From: Mycolicibacterium crocinum
Lineage (GTDB): Bacteria; Actinomycetota; Actinomycetes; Mycobacteriales; Mycobacteriaceae
DNA length: 64,000 nucleotides
Assembly (NCBI RefSeq): GCF_022370635.2
Contig: NZ_CP092362.2
Span: 2,666,001 to 2,730,000, forward strand
Reading direction: 5' to 3'
Part shown: positions 46,088 through 54,593 of the stretch, piece after piece
Layout: every line of letters starts with the position of its first letter
Numbering within the stretch: position 1 is the first letter of the stretch
Position numbers and translations under genes: made by a program
The notes under the pieces: model-generated
What the model was told of the DNA's origin: nothing
The model's input: only the letters and a program-made list of their open reading frames with translations
Databases searched by the model: none

Positions 46088-47343
46088 GCGAATTCCAGGC
46101 ACCCAAGGGTGTCCCTGATTACCTGCCGCCCGAGTCGGCCGAGTTTGTCGCGGTCCGCGACGGCCTGCTGCGGACGGCCCGGCTGGCCGGCTACGGCGAT
46201 GTCGAGCTGCCGATCTTCGAGGACACCGCGCTGTTCGCGCGCGGAGTCGGTGAATCTACCGATGTGGTGTCCAAGGAGATGTACACCTTCGCCGACCGTG
46301 GTGAGCGGTCGGTGACCCTGCGGCCCGAGGGCACCGCGGGCGTTATGCGCGCGGTCATCGAGCACGGCTTGGACCGCGGCGCGCTGCCGGTGAAGCTCTG
46401 CTATTCGGGCCCGTTCTTCCGTTACGAGCGCCCGCAGGCCGGCCGCTACCGGCAGCTGCAGCAGGTCGGGGTCGAGGCCATCGGTGTGGACGACCCGGCG
46501 CTGGACGCCGAGGTGATCGCCGTCGCCGACGCCGGCTTCCGTTCCTTGGGGCTCAGGGATTTCCGCCTGGAGATCACCTCGCTGGGTGACGACACCTGCC
46601 GCCCGCAGTACCGAGAGTTGTTGCAGGAGTTCCTGTTCAAGCTCGATCTGGACGAGGACACCCGGCGGCGGGCCGAAATCAACCCGCTGCGGGTGCTTGA
46701 CGACAAGCGCCCGGCGGTGCGCGAGGCGACCGCCGATGCGCCGGTGATGCTCGACCATCTCTCCGACGCGGCCAAGCAACACTTCGACACCGTGCTCGCG
46801 CACCTCGACGCGCTCGGGGTGCCGTACGTCATCAATCCGCGAATGGTGCGGGGCCTCGATTACTACACCAAGACCACGTTCGAATTCGTGCACGACGGTC
46901 TGGGCGCGCAATCGGGCATCGGCGGCGGTGGCCGCTACGACGGGCTGATGCGCCAGCTCGGCGGTCAGGACCTGTCCGGGATCGGGTTCGGGCTCGGCGT
47001 CGACCGCACGGTTCTGGCGCTGCGTGCCGAAGGCAAGACCGTCGGAAACCCAAGCCGCTGCGATGTTTTCGGCGTGCCGCTGGGTGAGCAGGCCAAGTTG
47101 GTGGTGGCGAGGCTGGCGGCGCTCTTACGGGCCGAAGGTGTGCGGGTCGATCTGGCCTACGGCGACCGTGGGCTCAAAGGCGCGATGCGCGCCGCCGATC
47201 GCTCCGGCGCACGCATCGCCCTGGTAGCAGGCGACCGGGACATCGAGGCCGGCACCGTGGGCGTCAAAGATCTCGCCGACGGCACGCAGGTCGATATCCC
47301 GGTCGACTCGGTTGTCGCCGAAGTGATTACGCGGCTGGCCTAG
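46084..47343 (+). CDS. hisS: Histidyl-tRNA synthetase
   Basis: The 419-residue class II synthetase starts at a GTG overlapping the preceding stop. It shows [20 protein letters not shown], motif 2 [20 protein letters not shown], the His-specific [15 protein letters not shown] and [15 protein letters not shown], motif 3 [13 protein letters not shown], and the C-terminal anticodon domain. A longer open frame to the left is a shadow over the MBL gene. A strong hairpin surrounds the stop codon. Confidence 0.97.
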   Translation: MSEFQAPKGVPDYLPPESAEFVAVRDGLLRTARLAGYGDVELPIFEDTALFARGVGESTDVVSKEMYTFADRGERSVTLRPEGTAGVMRAVIEHGLDRGALPVKLCYSGPFFRYERPQAGRYRQLQQVGVEAIGVDDPALDAEVIAVADAGFRSLGLRDFRLEITSLGDDTCRPQYRELLQEFLFKLDLDEDTRRRAEINPLRVLDDKRPAVREATADAPVMLDHLSDAAKQHFDTVLAHLDALGVPYVINPRMVRGLDYYTKTTFEFVHDGLGAQSGIGGGGRYDGLMRQLGGQDLSGIGFGLGVDRTVLALRAEGKTVGNPSRCDVFGVPLGEQAKLVVARLAALLRAEGVRVDLAYGDRGLKGAMRAADRSGARIALVAGDRDIEAGTVGVKDLADGTQVDIPVDSVVAEVITRLA

Positions 47344-47358
47344 AACTGGCCAGCCGCG
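47330..47358 (+). terminator. Hairpin terminator with the hisS stop codon in its loop
   Basis: CGCGGCTGGCC (47330-47340) and GGCCAGCCGCG (47348-47358) are exact inverse repeats of 11 bases. The seven-base loop TAGAACT contains the hisS stop. There is no U-run after it. It can serve as a terminator for hisS and shields the end of the convergent DUF732 gene. Confidence 0.7.
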
Positions 47359-47379
47359 CCCTCGGTGATCCGGGGCCGA

Positions 47380-47682
47380 TCAGCCCGCGGGGCACAGATC
47401 GGTCTTGGCGAAGTTGATCGCCGCATCCGCCTGAGCGTGGCTGATCGACCCGGAGTTCTTGAAGTAGGTCTGCGACAGCTCGTTCGGATCCGCACCCTGC
47501 GCGAGCGCCGAGCAGATGGTGTGGCCGTCGGCGATCAGGGCCGCCTGGTCACCGGCGATACCGGCGCTGGTCAGGTCCTTGATGTAGTCGGCCTCGGCGT
47601 TGGTGATCGCCCAGGCAGCGGGCGCGCCGACGAGCGCGATGGCTCCGGCGGCAGCAGCCGCCGTCAACAAACCTTTGATCAT
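47380..47682 (-). CDS. DUF732 family secreted protein
   Basis: The product of about 100 residues has a signal peptide (LLTAAAAAGAIALVGAPAAW) and a mature part beginning near ITNAEADYIKDLTSAGI, with two Cys (HTICSAL and TDLCPAG) and alternating helices, as in the mycobacterial DUF732 family. These are small exported proteins of unknown role. The ATG at 47682 has AAGGG about nine bases upstream. Starts at 47688 and 47700 are in frame but less well placed. Confidence 0.82.
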   Translation of the reverse strand: MIKGLLTAAAAAGAIALVGAPAAWAITNAEADYIKDLTSAGIAGDQAALIADGHTICSALAQGADPNELSQTYFKNSGSISHAQADAAINFAKTDLCPAG

Positions 47683-47922
47683 TGTCATGTCCCTTGTCAT
47701 CGGAGTTACTGCTGCGGCAGAAGTTACTACCTTGTGACCTGACGTGCACGACAAAACCGAAAGATTTCCGATGCAATCATTCGGCACCGGTCAATCGGCT
47801 TTTCGGGACATGAATATAAAGTTGGGGTGTAGCTCCCGCCATTTAACCAATTCTCACGAGATTCTTGGCGCAACCTTGGCCGGTTTGGGAACCGTGTCGT
47901 TCGTGCGGGCCGTTGAACAGGT

Positions 47923-48375
47923 ATGAACACCGCAAACGGCGCAGTCGGCACCCAGCTCATCGAGAGCTATCTGGAAAGCCGGCAAATGCGGTATTTCCGC
48001 GGTCACCACGACGACGAGTTCTTTTTCCTCGTCAACGCCTATCACGGTCGTTTGCATGTGCACATGCAGCCGCTCGGCTCTGCCGTACACATCAGCATCA
48101 CCGCCGAGCGCTATTACCCGGCCGATCACCGGGCCGGGGTCGCGACGCTGGTTCAGCAGTGGAACGACGCCGATTCCCACGCCGCCGCGACCGTGTTCGC
48201 GTCGTCGGATCCGCGGCTGGTCGGGGTGATCGCCGAACGACGCTATCGCGCCGATGACGGTGAGTTCGGTCCCTTCGTCGATCAGACGGTCCAGTCGGCG
48301 ATCGACCTGTTCGGCCGGTTGCGCGCCACGGTGGCCTCGCCGTCCGACGGCACCCACCTACTCGACGCGGGCTGA
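47923..48375 (+). CDS. YbjN domain protein
   Basis: The 150-residue soluble protein has the YbjN/chaperone-like fold pattern: LIESYLESRQMRYFRGHHDD, EFFFLVNAYHGRLHVHMQPL and ITAERYYPADHRAGVATLVQ, ending in a helical FVDQTVQSAIDLFGRLRATV. Members are thought to act as small cytoplasmic chaperones or regulators. The last 18 bases overlap the convergent DUF2330 gene. The preceding region of about 240 bases contains no further gene that I can support. Confidence 0.78.
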   Translation: MNTANGAVGTQLIESYLESRQMRYFRGHHDDEFFFLVNAYHGRLHVHMQPLGSAVHISITAERYYPADHRAGVATLVQQWNDADSHAAATVFASSDPRLVGVIAERRYRADDGEFGPFVDQTVQSAIDLFGRLRATVASPSDGTHLLDAG

Positions 48376-49395
48376 GCGCCGATAGCGGACGAACCAGATC
48401 GTTCCCACGGCCGCCGCCAGCACGACCACGATCACCGATGCGCCCAACGCCACGAGGAAGGCACCCACGTCGGCGTCGCCGTCGTCGCGGCCGATGACGC
48501 GCTGATACGGGTCGTCGTTGGGGGCGGGGGAGAAGATGAAATCGGTTGCGATCGAGGATGGTTCGGTGATGGTTGTCGAAATCTTGGTCAGGTAGGGATT
48601 TTTAGCGCTCAGTTCGGTGAGTGCCCGATCGGTGGTGCGGCCTTCGATCGATCCGGCGTAGTCGACGGTCACGTCCTGCCGGGAGGCGTCGGCGTCCGTG
48701 CGTTGCATTCGATGCTGTCCGAGGGTGTAGATCGTCACCCGTTGAGTGTCCTTGGCTACGGCCGACATTCGCATGGGATACACCAACTGGTCGGACGAGA
48801 AGTCCAGCCGAACCGGGTCCAGCTGGCCGCTCAGCGGTGCGCCGCCGACGAGTCGCATGGCCACGAATGACCAGCCCTGTTTGAGGTACGGATCAAGCGC
48901 AGCGGTGACCTCCGGGCGCATCGTGTAGCCGTTGGAGTCCAGCCACTGACGTACGCCGGTCAGGTCGCCGCCGGTCAGCGTGGTCGCCTCCAGCGGGCCG
49001 AGTTGCACCTGCGCCACCACCGTTGGCCTGCCGCCGGGTACGGCGCCGGTCTCCTCGAGGCCGCTGTGTCCGGTTCCGCCGTGTTCGATCCGGGGTGCAG
49101 TCAGCCGCTCGAGCTCGCGGAACAACCCGGGTTCGCCCTGGCTGGCTGTGGCCGGCGTCGGGGTGGGCACGATCAAGCCGGCGTTGTCGGCCACCGAGTG
49201 CAGATCGAGGCGCATGACGACGGTCTCGGCGTTGCCGTCGAGGGCGACCAGGCTCTGTTCACCGGTCACCCGCGCATCGAGGTCGGGGCTGACGATGCCG
49301 CCGCACGCGCAGGCACCCGCGGTCGCGCCGGAACCGCCGACCAGCATGCCGGCGGCCAGGACGGCTGCTGCGACGATCCGTACCGGGCGCATCAT
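48358..49395 (-). CDS. DUF2330 family exported protein
   Basis: The 345-residue protein has a signal peptide ending near GATAGACACGG, a long extracytoplasmic domain starting QSLVALDGNAETVVMRLDL and NAGLIVPTPTPATASQGEP, and a C-terminal helix (VIVVVLAAAVGTIWFVRYRR) with a short basic cytoplasmic tail. This is the layout of DUF2330 proteins, whose function is unknown. The ATG overlaps the stop of the cytochrome b561 gene by four bases, tying it to that redox operon. Confidence 0.85.
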   Translation of the reverse strand: MMRPVRIVAAAVLAAGMLVGGSGATAGACACGGIVSPDLDARVTGEQSLVALDGNAETVVMRLDLHSVADNAGLIVPTPTPATASQGEPGLFRELERLTAPRIEHGGTGHSGLEETGAVPGGRPTVVAQVQLGPLEATTLTGGDLTGVRQWLDSNGYTMRPEVTAALDPYLKQGWSFVAMRLVGGAPLSGQLDPVRLDFSSDQLVYPMRMSAVAKDTQRVTIYTLGQHRMQRTDADASRQDVTVDYAGSIEGRTTDRALTELSAKNPYLTKISTTITEPSSIATDFIFSPAPNDDPYQRVIGRDDGDADVGAFLVALGASVIVVVLAAAVGTIWFVRYRRSARVE

Positions 49396-49943
49396 GGCTC
49401 CTCTGCGTCGAACCGCCCGCCGAAGGTCATCCGGCTCAACATCCGGTCGCGCAGCGTGAGGGTGTGCAGCAGCACCGCCGAGACGTGCGCGGCGATCGCG
49501 GCCACCAGCAGATAGGCGAGAACCGAATGTGTCTGCCGCAGCAGGAAGAACAGGTCGGCGTCGAACGGCGCGATCCGCGGTAGCGGCAGCGATCCGAACA
49601 CGACGACCGGCCGGCCGGCAGCCGAGACCATCGCCCACCCGACCAGCGGCTGCGCCAGGAGCAGGGCGTACAGCCCTATCTCGGAGCCGACGACCAGCAG
49701 GTGCTCGACGGAGCCCACCGTGTCCGGCAGCCGCGGGGTGCGGTGGGTGAAGCGGTTGGCCGCCCGGATCACCACGATCACCAGGATCGACACCCCGAGC
49801 GTCACGTGCACGCCGAGCAGCGCGCCGTAGCCACCCAGCGAGTTGACCATCACGAACCCGATGAACAACGCGGCGAATACGCCAATAGCGGTCAGCCAGT
49901 GCAGGATTCGGGTGCGGATGGGATAGCGGTCGACCGGTGTCAT
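49392..49943 (-). CDS. Cytochrome b561-like membrane protein
   Basis: The 183-residue protein has four helices with the haem-ligand His pattern of bacterial cytochrome b561: RILHWLTAIGVFAALFIGFV, LGVHVTLGVSILVIVVIRAA, and later RQTHSVLAYLLVAAIAAHVS, with four helix-borne His. It should carry two b-type haems and pass electrons across or out of the membrane. ATGA overlaps link it to the catalase-like gene before it and the DUF2330 gene after it. It probably supplies electrons to the exported catalase-like protein. Confidence 0.9.
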   Translation of the reverse strand: MTPVDRYPIRTRILHWLTAIGVFAALFIGFVMVNSLGGYGALLGVHVTLGVSILVIVVIRAANRFTHRTPRLPDTVGSVEHLLVVGSEIGLYALLLAQPLVGWAMVSAAGRPVVVFGSLPLPRIAPFDADLFFLLRQTHSVLAYLLVAAIAAHVSAVLLHTLTLRDRMLSRMTFGGRFDAEEP

Positions 49944-51019
49944 GCACCCACCTCGGTCACCTGAACTGCTGACGGTGATGTCGGTTCGCCGGTGCGCTGC
50001 CGATACGACGCCGCGTAGACGTCGGACCGGGCGGACAGCAGCGGGTCGTCGGAGGGCTCGATGCCGTCGGGGAGGACCAGTGGGTCGAAGTTGATGTCGC
50101 GGGCGTTGCCCAAGGCCTCGGTCGCCGCGGAGGTGAGGGTGAGCGTGCCGACCTCGATGCTGCGCCGGTCGTCGGGCCAGGCCAGGGTGGGGTCGGTCAG
50201 CGGATCGTCGGGGTTGGCGACGGTGACCATCAGCCGCCACCGCAACGGACCGGCGCGCAGCTGGCGGACCACGGCGTCGAACAGTCCGTTGGCGTCGCCG
50301 GGTCGTGGCGGCGGGGCGGTCTGCTGCGGTATGAGCGACCACCGCACCGCCGAACGCTCGCCTGCGTCGCTTACGAAGAAGAACGTGTTGAGGCTGCGAA
50401 AGGTGCTGTCGCCGAAGCCCGCCGACGGCGGATGCTGCTTGATGACGGCGTTGGCGGCGGCGGTCTCGGGGTGGGCGGCCAGGAAGGCCTTCATCGCCGC
50501 CGGGTCGGGCTGCCCGGTACCGGGGACGATCTTGGAGGCCAGCAGCCGGTCGTAGAACCCGCGCGCGGAATTGTCCGGGAACACCGGCAGGTTCAGCATC
50601 GCGGTGCGCCACTGCCGGCTGTCGGGAAATCCGAACGCCAACCCGAGCCCGCGGGCGGCGCCCGGGGTGTCGGCGACGGTGGGGTTGCCGCCGGCCAGCG
50701 AGAACCGGCCGACGACGGGGTACTGACCAGGCCGGAACACCGCGGCGCGGCTGAGTTCCTGTCCCTTGCCGTTGCTGTCGAAGTAGCCGGTGACGACGAC
50801 GCCTTTGGCGTGGTTTTTGCGGAAGCCGAGGTGGCGTCCGTAGACGCTGAGGAACCCGTCCAGGAATGTCTGTCGAGTCATCCCGGACCCGATCCATTTG
50901 TTGGCGTAGGCGACGGCACCGAGGTCGACGGCCAGGAAGGCGCCGACCGCCCCGAGCCCGACCAGAACCGACCGGCGGCTGACCGCCGTATTCACTCCCC
51001 AGCGAGGACGATTGGTCAC
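49940..51019 (-). CDS. Tat-exported catalase-like haem peroxidase (SrpA type)
   Basis: The 359-residue protein has a twin-arginine signal (SRRSVLVGLGAVGAFLAVDL) and the short catalase fold of catalase-related peroxidases: the distal His in RKNHAKGVVVTGYF, SRAAVFRPGQYPVVGRFSLA, ARGLGLAFGFPDS, and the proximal region near SARSDVYAASYRQRTGE with the haem Tyr. It is far shorter than true catalases (about 500 residues), so a peroxidase using electrons from the adjacent cytochrome b561 is more likely than dismutation. It is first of three coupled genes. Confidence 0.9.
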   Translation of the reverse strand: MTNRPRWGVNTAVSRRSVLVGLGAVGAFLAVDLGAVAYANKWIGSGMTRQTFLDGFLSVYGRHLGFRKNHAKGVVVTGYFDSNGKGQELSRAAVFRPGQYPVVGRFSLAGGNPTVADTPGAARGLGLAFGFPDSRQWRTAMLNLPVFPDNSARGFYDRLLASKIVPGTGQPDPAAMKAFLAAHPETAAANAVIKQHPPSAGFGDSTFRSLNTFFFVSDAGERSAVRWSLIPQQTAPPPRPGDANGLFDAVVRQLRAGPLRWRLMVTVANPDDPLTDPTLAWPDDRRSIEVGTLTLTSAATEALGNARDINFDPLVLPDGIEPSDDPLLSARSDVYAASYRQRTGEPTSPSAVQVTEVGA

Positions 51020-51083
51020 TTAACTACTGACGCGCGGGGCAGAGGATTTGTTCACTGCCGTGACAGAGCTCACGGTCGCAAGT

Positions 51084-51776
51084 TTAGATCGCCATCGCCG
51101 CGCGGACGTCGGACTCCGATGCCGACCCGCCGGTCCCGCTGGAAGTGACCCGTCCGGCCTCCAGGATGTAGTAGCGCTGAGCCGACTCGAGAGCGAACCC
51201 GATGTGCTGTTCGACCAGCAGCACACCGAGATCACCGCGGCGGGTGAGCGCGGTGATCGCCGCCTCGATCTCGGCGACCACCGAGGGTTGGATGCCTTCG
51301 GTCGGTTCGTCGAGGATCAGGATCTTGGGGCTGGTGATCAGCGCTCGTGCAATGGCCAACTGCTGGCGCTGACCGCCGGAGAGCAGACCGGCCCGGCGGG
51401 TCAGCAGTTCCTTGAGCGCCGGGAACAGGTCGAGCTGTTCGTCGATCAACTGCTTACCGTTCTTGCGACCGTCGGCGACGACCTGAAGATTTTCGGCTGT
51501 GGTCAGCTGCCCGAAGGACTGCTGCCCCTGCGGCACGTAGGCCAACCCGCGGGCCACCCTCGCGTTGGGTCGCAAGCGGGTCACGTCCTCGCCGTGCAGT
51601 AGCACCTGACCCGAGCTGCACTTGAGCAGTCCCACGGCGGCGCGTAGCAAGGTGGTTTTGCCGGCACCGTTGTGGCCCATGACGGCGGCGACGCCGTCGG
51701 CGGGCACCTCGATGCTGACGGAGTGGATGACCTGTGAGCGCCCGTATCCGGTGCGGACATCGATGAGCTGCAACAC
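51084..51776 (-). CDS. urtE: Urea ABC transporter ATP-binding protein UrtE
   Basis: The 230-residue ATPase has Walker A GHNGAGKTTLL, signature LLSGGQRQQLAIARAL and Walker B ILILDEPTEGIQPSVV, and it belongs to the branched-chain/urea (LivF-like) group. The start directly abuts the urtD stop. It is last of the five-gene urtABCDE operon, which imports urea (or short amides) with high affinity. No urease genes are in the window. Confidence 0.92.
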   Translation of the reverse strand: MLQLIDVRTGYGRSQVIHSVSIEVPADGVAAVMGHNGAGKTTLLRAAVGLLKCSSGQVLLHGEDVTRLRPNARVARGLAYVPQGQQSFGQLTTAENLQVVADGRKNGKQLIDEQLDLFPALKELLTRRAGLLSGGQRQQLAIARALITSPKILILDEPTEGIQPSVVAEIEAAITALTRRGDLGVLLVEQHIGFALESAQRYYILEAGRVTSSGTGGSASESDVRAAMAI

Positions 51777-52576
51777 TATTCGACCGCCTCCAAGTCTCCT
51801 GCCGCGGCGGTGCCGAGGTAGACCTCCTGAACCTTCGGGTTGGCCTGCACCTCGGCGACCGACCCTTCGGCGATCACCTGACCGCGAGCCAGCACCGTCA
51901 CCGACGTGGCGAATGCCCGCATGAAATCCATATCGTGCTCGACGACCACCACGGTGCGCGAGGAGCCGATGCGGCGCAACAGGTTTCCGGTCTCCTCGCG
52001 TTCCTCGCCGCTCATCCCGGCGACGGGTTCGTCGAGCAGCAGCACGTCAGCGTTCTGCACCAGGAGCATGCCGATCTCCAGCCACTGCTTCTGGCCGTGG
52101 GCCAGCACCCCCGCAGGCTGGTCGGCCAGCTCGGTCAGCCCGATCGTGTCGAGCGCCTCCTCGATGGCGGGCAGCACCCCGCGCCGCCGGCGCAGCAGTG
52201 TCCACCACGACCGTCCTGCTCCCGCAGCGATGTCCAGGTTCTGCAGCACGGTCAGCTGCTCGAAGACGCTGGCGGTCTGGAAGGTTCGGCCCACGCCGCG
52301 CCGGGCGATCTGATGCACCTTCTTGCCGAGCAGGTCGACACCCGACTTGTTGACCGAGCCTTCAGCCGGTACCAGACCGGTGATCGCGTCGATGACGGTG
52401 GTCTTGCCGGCCCCGTTTGGACCGATCAGGAACCGCAGGTCGCCCTGGAACAGGGTGAGGTCGACGTTGTTGACGGCCTTGAAGCCGTCGAAGTCGACGG
52501 TCAGTCCGCGGACTTCGAGGTATTCGGTGCCCATGCCGACATTGCCGCCGGCTACCGGTTCGGCGGTCTCGGTCAT
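51776..52576 (-). CDS. urtD: Urea ABC transporter ATP-binding protein UrtD
   Basis: The 266-residue ATPase is LivG-like. Walker A is GPNGAGKTTVI, the signature is LAHGQKQWLEIGMLL, in which a GxxKQWLEIG variant replaces the LSGGQ and is typical of UrtD, and Walker B is VLLLDEPVAGM. It ends at the start of urtE and overlaps urtC by four bases. Confidence 0.93.
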   Translation of the reverse strand: MTETAEPVAGGNVGMGTEYLEVRGLTVDFDGFKAVNNVDLTLFQGDLRFLIGPNGAGKTTVIDAITGLVPAEGSVNKSGVDLLGKKVHQIARRGVGRTFQTASVFEQLTVLQNLDIAAGAGRSWWTLLRRRRGVLPAIEEALDTIGLTELADQPAGVLAHGQKQWLEIGMLLVQNADVLLLDEPVAGMSGEEREETGNLLRRIGSSRTVVVVEHDMDFMRAFATSVTVLARGQVIAEGSVAEVQANPKVQEVYLGTAAAGDLEAVE

Positions 52577-53679
52577 GATGCGGCTCCGACGGTTTCGGCC
52601 TCCGGCTGCGGGACTTCACCGGCGGGCGGGACGGACTTGGCGCGGTGACGCCGGCGCAGCAGGGCTCCGATGCCAGCCAGCCCGGCCGGGAAAAAGCCGA
52701 CGACGACGATGAACAGGATTCCCTGGGCGTATATCCACCCGGACGGGAAACGTTCGGAGAACGCGGTTTGCGCCCACGCCACACCGATCGCCCCGAGGAT
52801 GGGGCCGAGCAGGGTGGTGCGGCCGCCGATCGCGACCCCGATCAGGAACGCAATGGAGGGTACGACTCCGACCTGAGCCGGGGTGATGAAACCGATGATC
52901 GGTGCGAACAGCGCGCCGGCGATGCTGGCGAACAGTGCGGCGGCGGTGTAGGCGACCACCTTGATAGTGGCGGGGTCGTAGCCGAGGAAGCGCACCCGCT
53001 CCTCGCCGTCGCGCACCGCGACCAGAAGTTCACCGTAGCGACTCTGCATCAGCTGGCGTACCACTGCGACAACCACCAGCAGGGTGCCCGCGGCGATGAA
53101 GTAGAGCATCTGCCGGTTCACCGGGTCGGAGAGCCGGAACCCGAAGAATGTGCGAAAACCGTTGAGCCCGTTGCTGCCGCCCACCGTCGCCTGCCCGACC
53201 AGCAGGATGGCCAGCGCCGCGGCCAGGGCCTGGGACAGGATCGCGAAGTAGGCGCCCTTGACCCGGCGTTTGAACACCCCGAGGCCGAGCAGTGCCGCGA
53301 TACCCGTCGGAATGACTACGATCGCGGCGATGGTGAACGCCGCGGACGAGAACGGCTCCCAATACGACGGCAGCGCAGGGATTCCCGCGATCTGCATGAA
53401 GTCCGGGACGGGCTGCTTGCGGATCTCGGCGTCGGCGATCTTGAGATGCATGCCCATCATGTAGGCGCCCAGCCCGAAGAACACGCCCTGGCCGAGGGTG
53501 AGCATGCCGCCGCGGCCCCAGGCGAGACCGATGCCGGCGGCGACGATCGCATAGCACAGATACTGCCCGAGCAGGCCAAGCCGGAAGCTGGACAGCATCG
53601 TAGGCGCAACACCGAACAGCACGATTGCGGCAACGGCGAAGCCTGCCCACGTCTGCCATCGGCCGAGCAGCGTCGTCAT
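52573..53679 (-). CDS. urtC: Urea ABC transporter permease UrtC
   Basis: The 368-residue permease (LivM-like) has about ten helices with GIGLAWGRGGMLTLGQGVFF, GLGAYMMGMHLKIADAEIRK and VPSIAFLIGVAIGGRTTLLG. The motifs LTLGQGVFFGLGAY and the length agree with UrtC. It is coupled to urtB and urtD by ATGA overlaps. Confidence 0.93.
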   Translation of the reverse strand: MTTLLGRWQTWAGFAVAAIVLFGVAPTMLSSFRLGLLGQYLCYAIVAAGIGLAWGRGGMLTLGQGVFFGLGAYMMGMHLKIADAEIRKQPVPDFMQIAGIPALPSYWEPFSSAAFTIAAIVVIPTGIAALLGLGVFKRRVKGAYFAILSQALAAALAILLVGQATVGGSNGLNGFRTFFGFRLSDPVNRQMLYFIAAGTLLVVVAVVRQLMQSRYGELLVAVRDGEERVRFLGYDPATIKVVAYTAAALFASIAGALFAPIIGFITPAQVGVVPSIAFLIGVAIGGRTTLLGPILGAIGVAWAQTAFSERFPSGWIYAQGILFIVVVGFFPAGLAGIGALLRRRHRAKSVPPAGEVPQPEAETVGAAS

Positions 53680-54560
53680 ACCAAACTCCTTGTCCGCACC
53701 GTGAACAAGCCCTGGGGGCGCACCTGCAGGAAGACCACGATGATCACGAACACGATCACCTTGGCCAGCGATGCGGTGGTGCTGTATTCGATGAAGGAGT
53801 TCATCAACCCGAGTGCGAATGCGGCGATCACGGTGCCCTTGATCTGGCCGAGACCGCCGACGACGACCACCAGGAAGGCGTCGATCAGATAGCTCTGCCC
53901 GATCGTCGAACTCGTCGACCCGATCAACGTGAGCGCGACACCGGCCACGCTGGCCATCCCCGAACCGATGAAGAAGGTGGTGATGTCGGTGCGGCGGCTC
54001 GAAATGCCACTGGTCTCAGCGAGATCCCGGTTCTGCACGACGGCACGGATACGCCGCCCCATCGGGCTCATCTTGAGTACCGCCGCCAGGACGATGACGC
54101 TGACCACCGCCAGCACCAGGATGAAGATCCGGGTCTTGGGTACCACCGCGCCGAGGATTTCGACGCCGCCGGACAACCACGCGGGTGCGGTGACGTTGAC
54201 CGCGGGCGCACCGAAGATGCTGCGGGCGGCCTGCTGCAGGATCAGCCCGACACCGAACGTCACCAGCAGCGTGTCCAGTGGCCTGTCGTACATCCGCTGA
54301 ATCAACGTGACTTCCAGCAGAACCCCGAGCAGGCCGCCGACCACGAATCCCACCACGAGCGAAACCAGCAGCGAAGCACCGGCATTCGAGATCACCTTCT
54401 GCACCACGAAGGCGGTGTAGCAGCCGACCATGATGAACTCGCCGTGCGCCATGTTGATGACGCCCATCTGGCCGAAGGTCAGGGCCAGCCCCAATGCGGC
54501 CAGCAACAGGATCGAGCCGAGGCTTAATCCCGTCGCCAGCTGTCCGACAAGGACTTCCAC
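53676..54560 (-). CDS. urtB: Urea ABC transporter permease UrtB
   Basis: The 294-residue LivH-like permease has GLALTFGQMGVINMAHGEFI and MVGCYTAFVVQKVIS. The ETSGISSRRTDITTFFIGSG region follows, and GGLGQIKGTVIAAFALGLMN near the end is characteristic of UrtB. It lacks the long N-terminal periplasmic extension found in many Gram-negative UrtB proteins. It lies 33 bases after urtA. Confidence 0.93.
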   Translation of the reverse strand: MEVLVGQLATGLSLGSILLLAALGLALTFGQMGVINMAHGEFIMVGCYTAFVVQKVISNAGASLLVSLVVGFVVGGLLGVLLEVTLIQRMYDRPLDTLLVTFGVGLILQQAARSIFGAPAVNVTAPAWLSGGVEILGAVVPKTRIFILVLAVVSVIVLAAVLKMSPMGRRIRAVVQNRDLAETSGISSRRTDITTFFIGSGMASVAGVALTLIGSTSSTIGQSYLIDAFLVVVVGGLGQIKGTVIAAFALGLMNSFIEYSTTASLAKVIVFVIIVVFLQVRPQGLFTVRTRSLV

Positions 54561-54593
54561 TGTGCTAGTTCTCCGTCGCTTCGCTCGCCCCCG

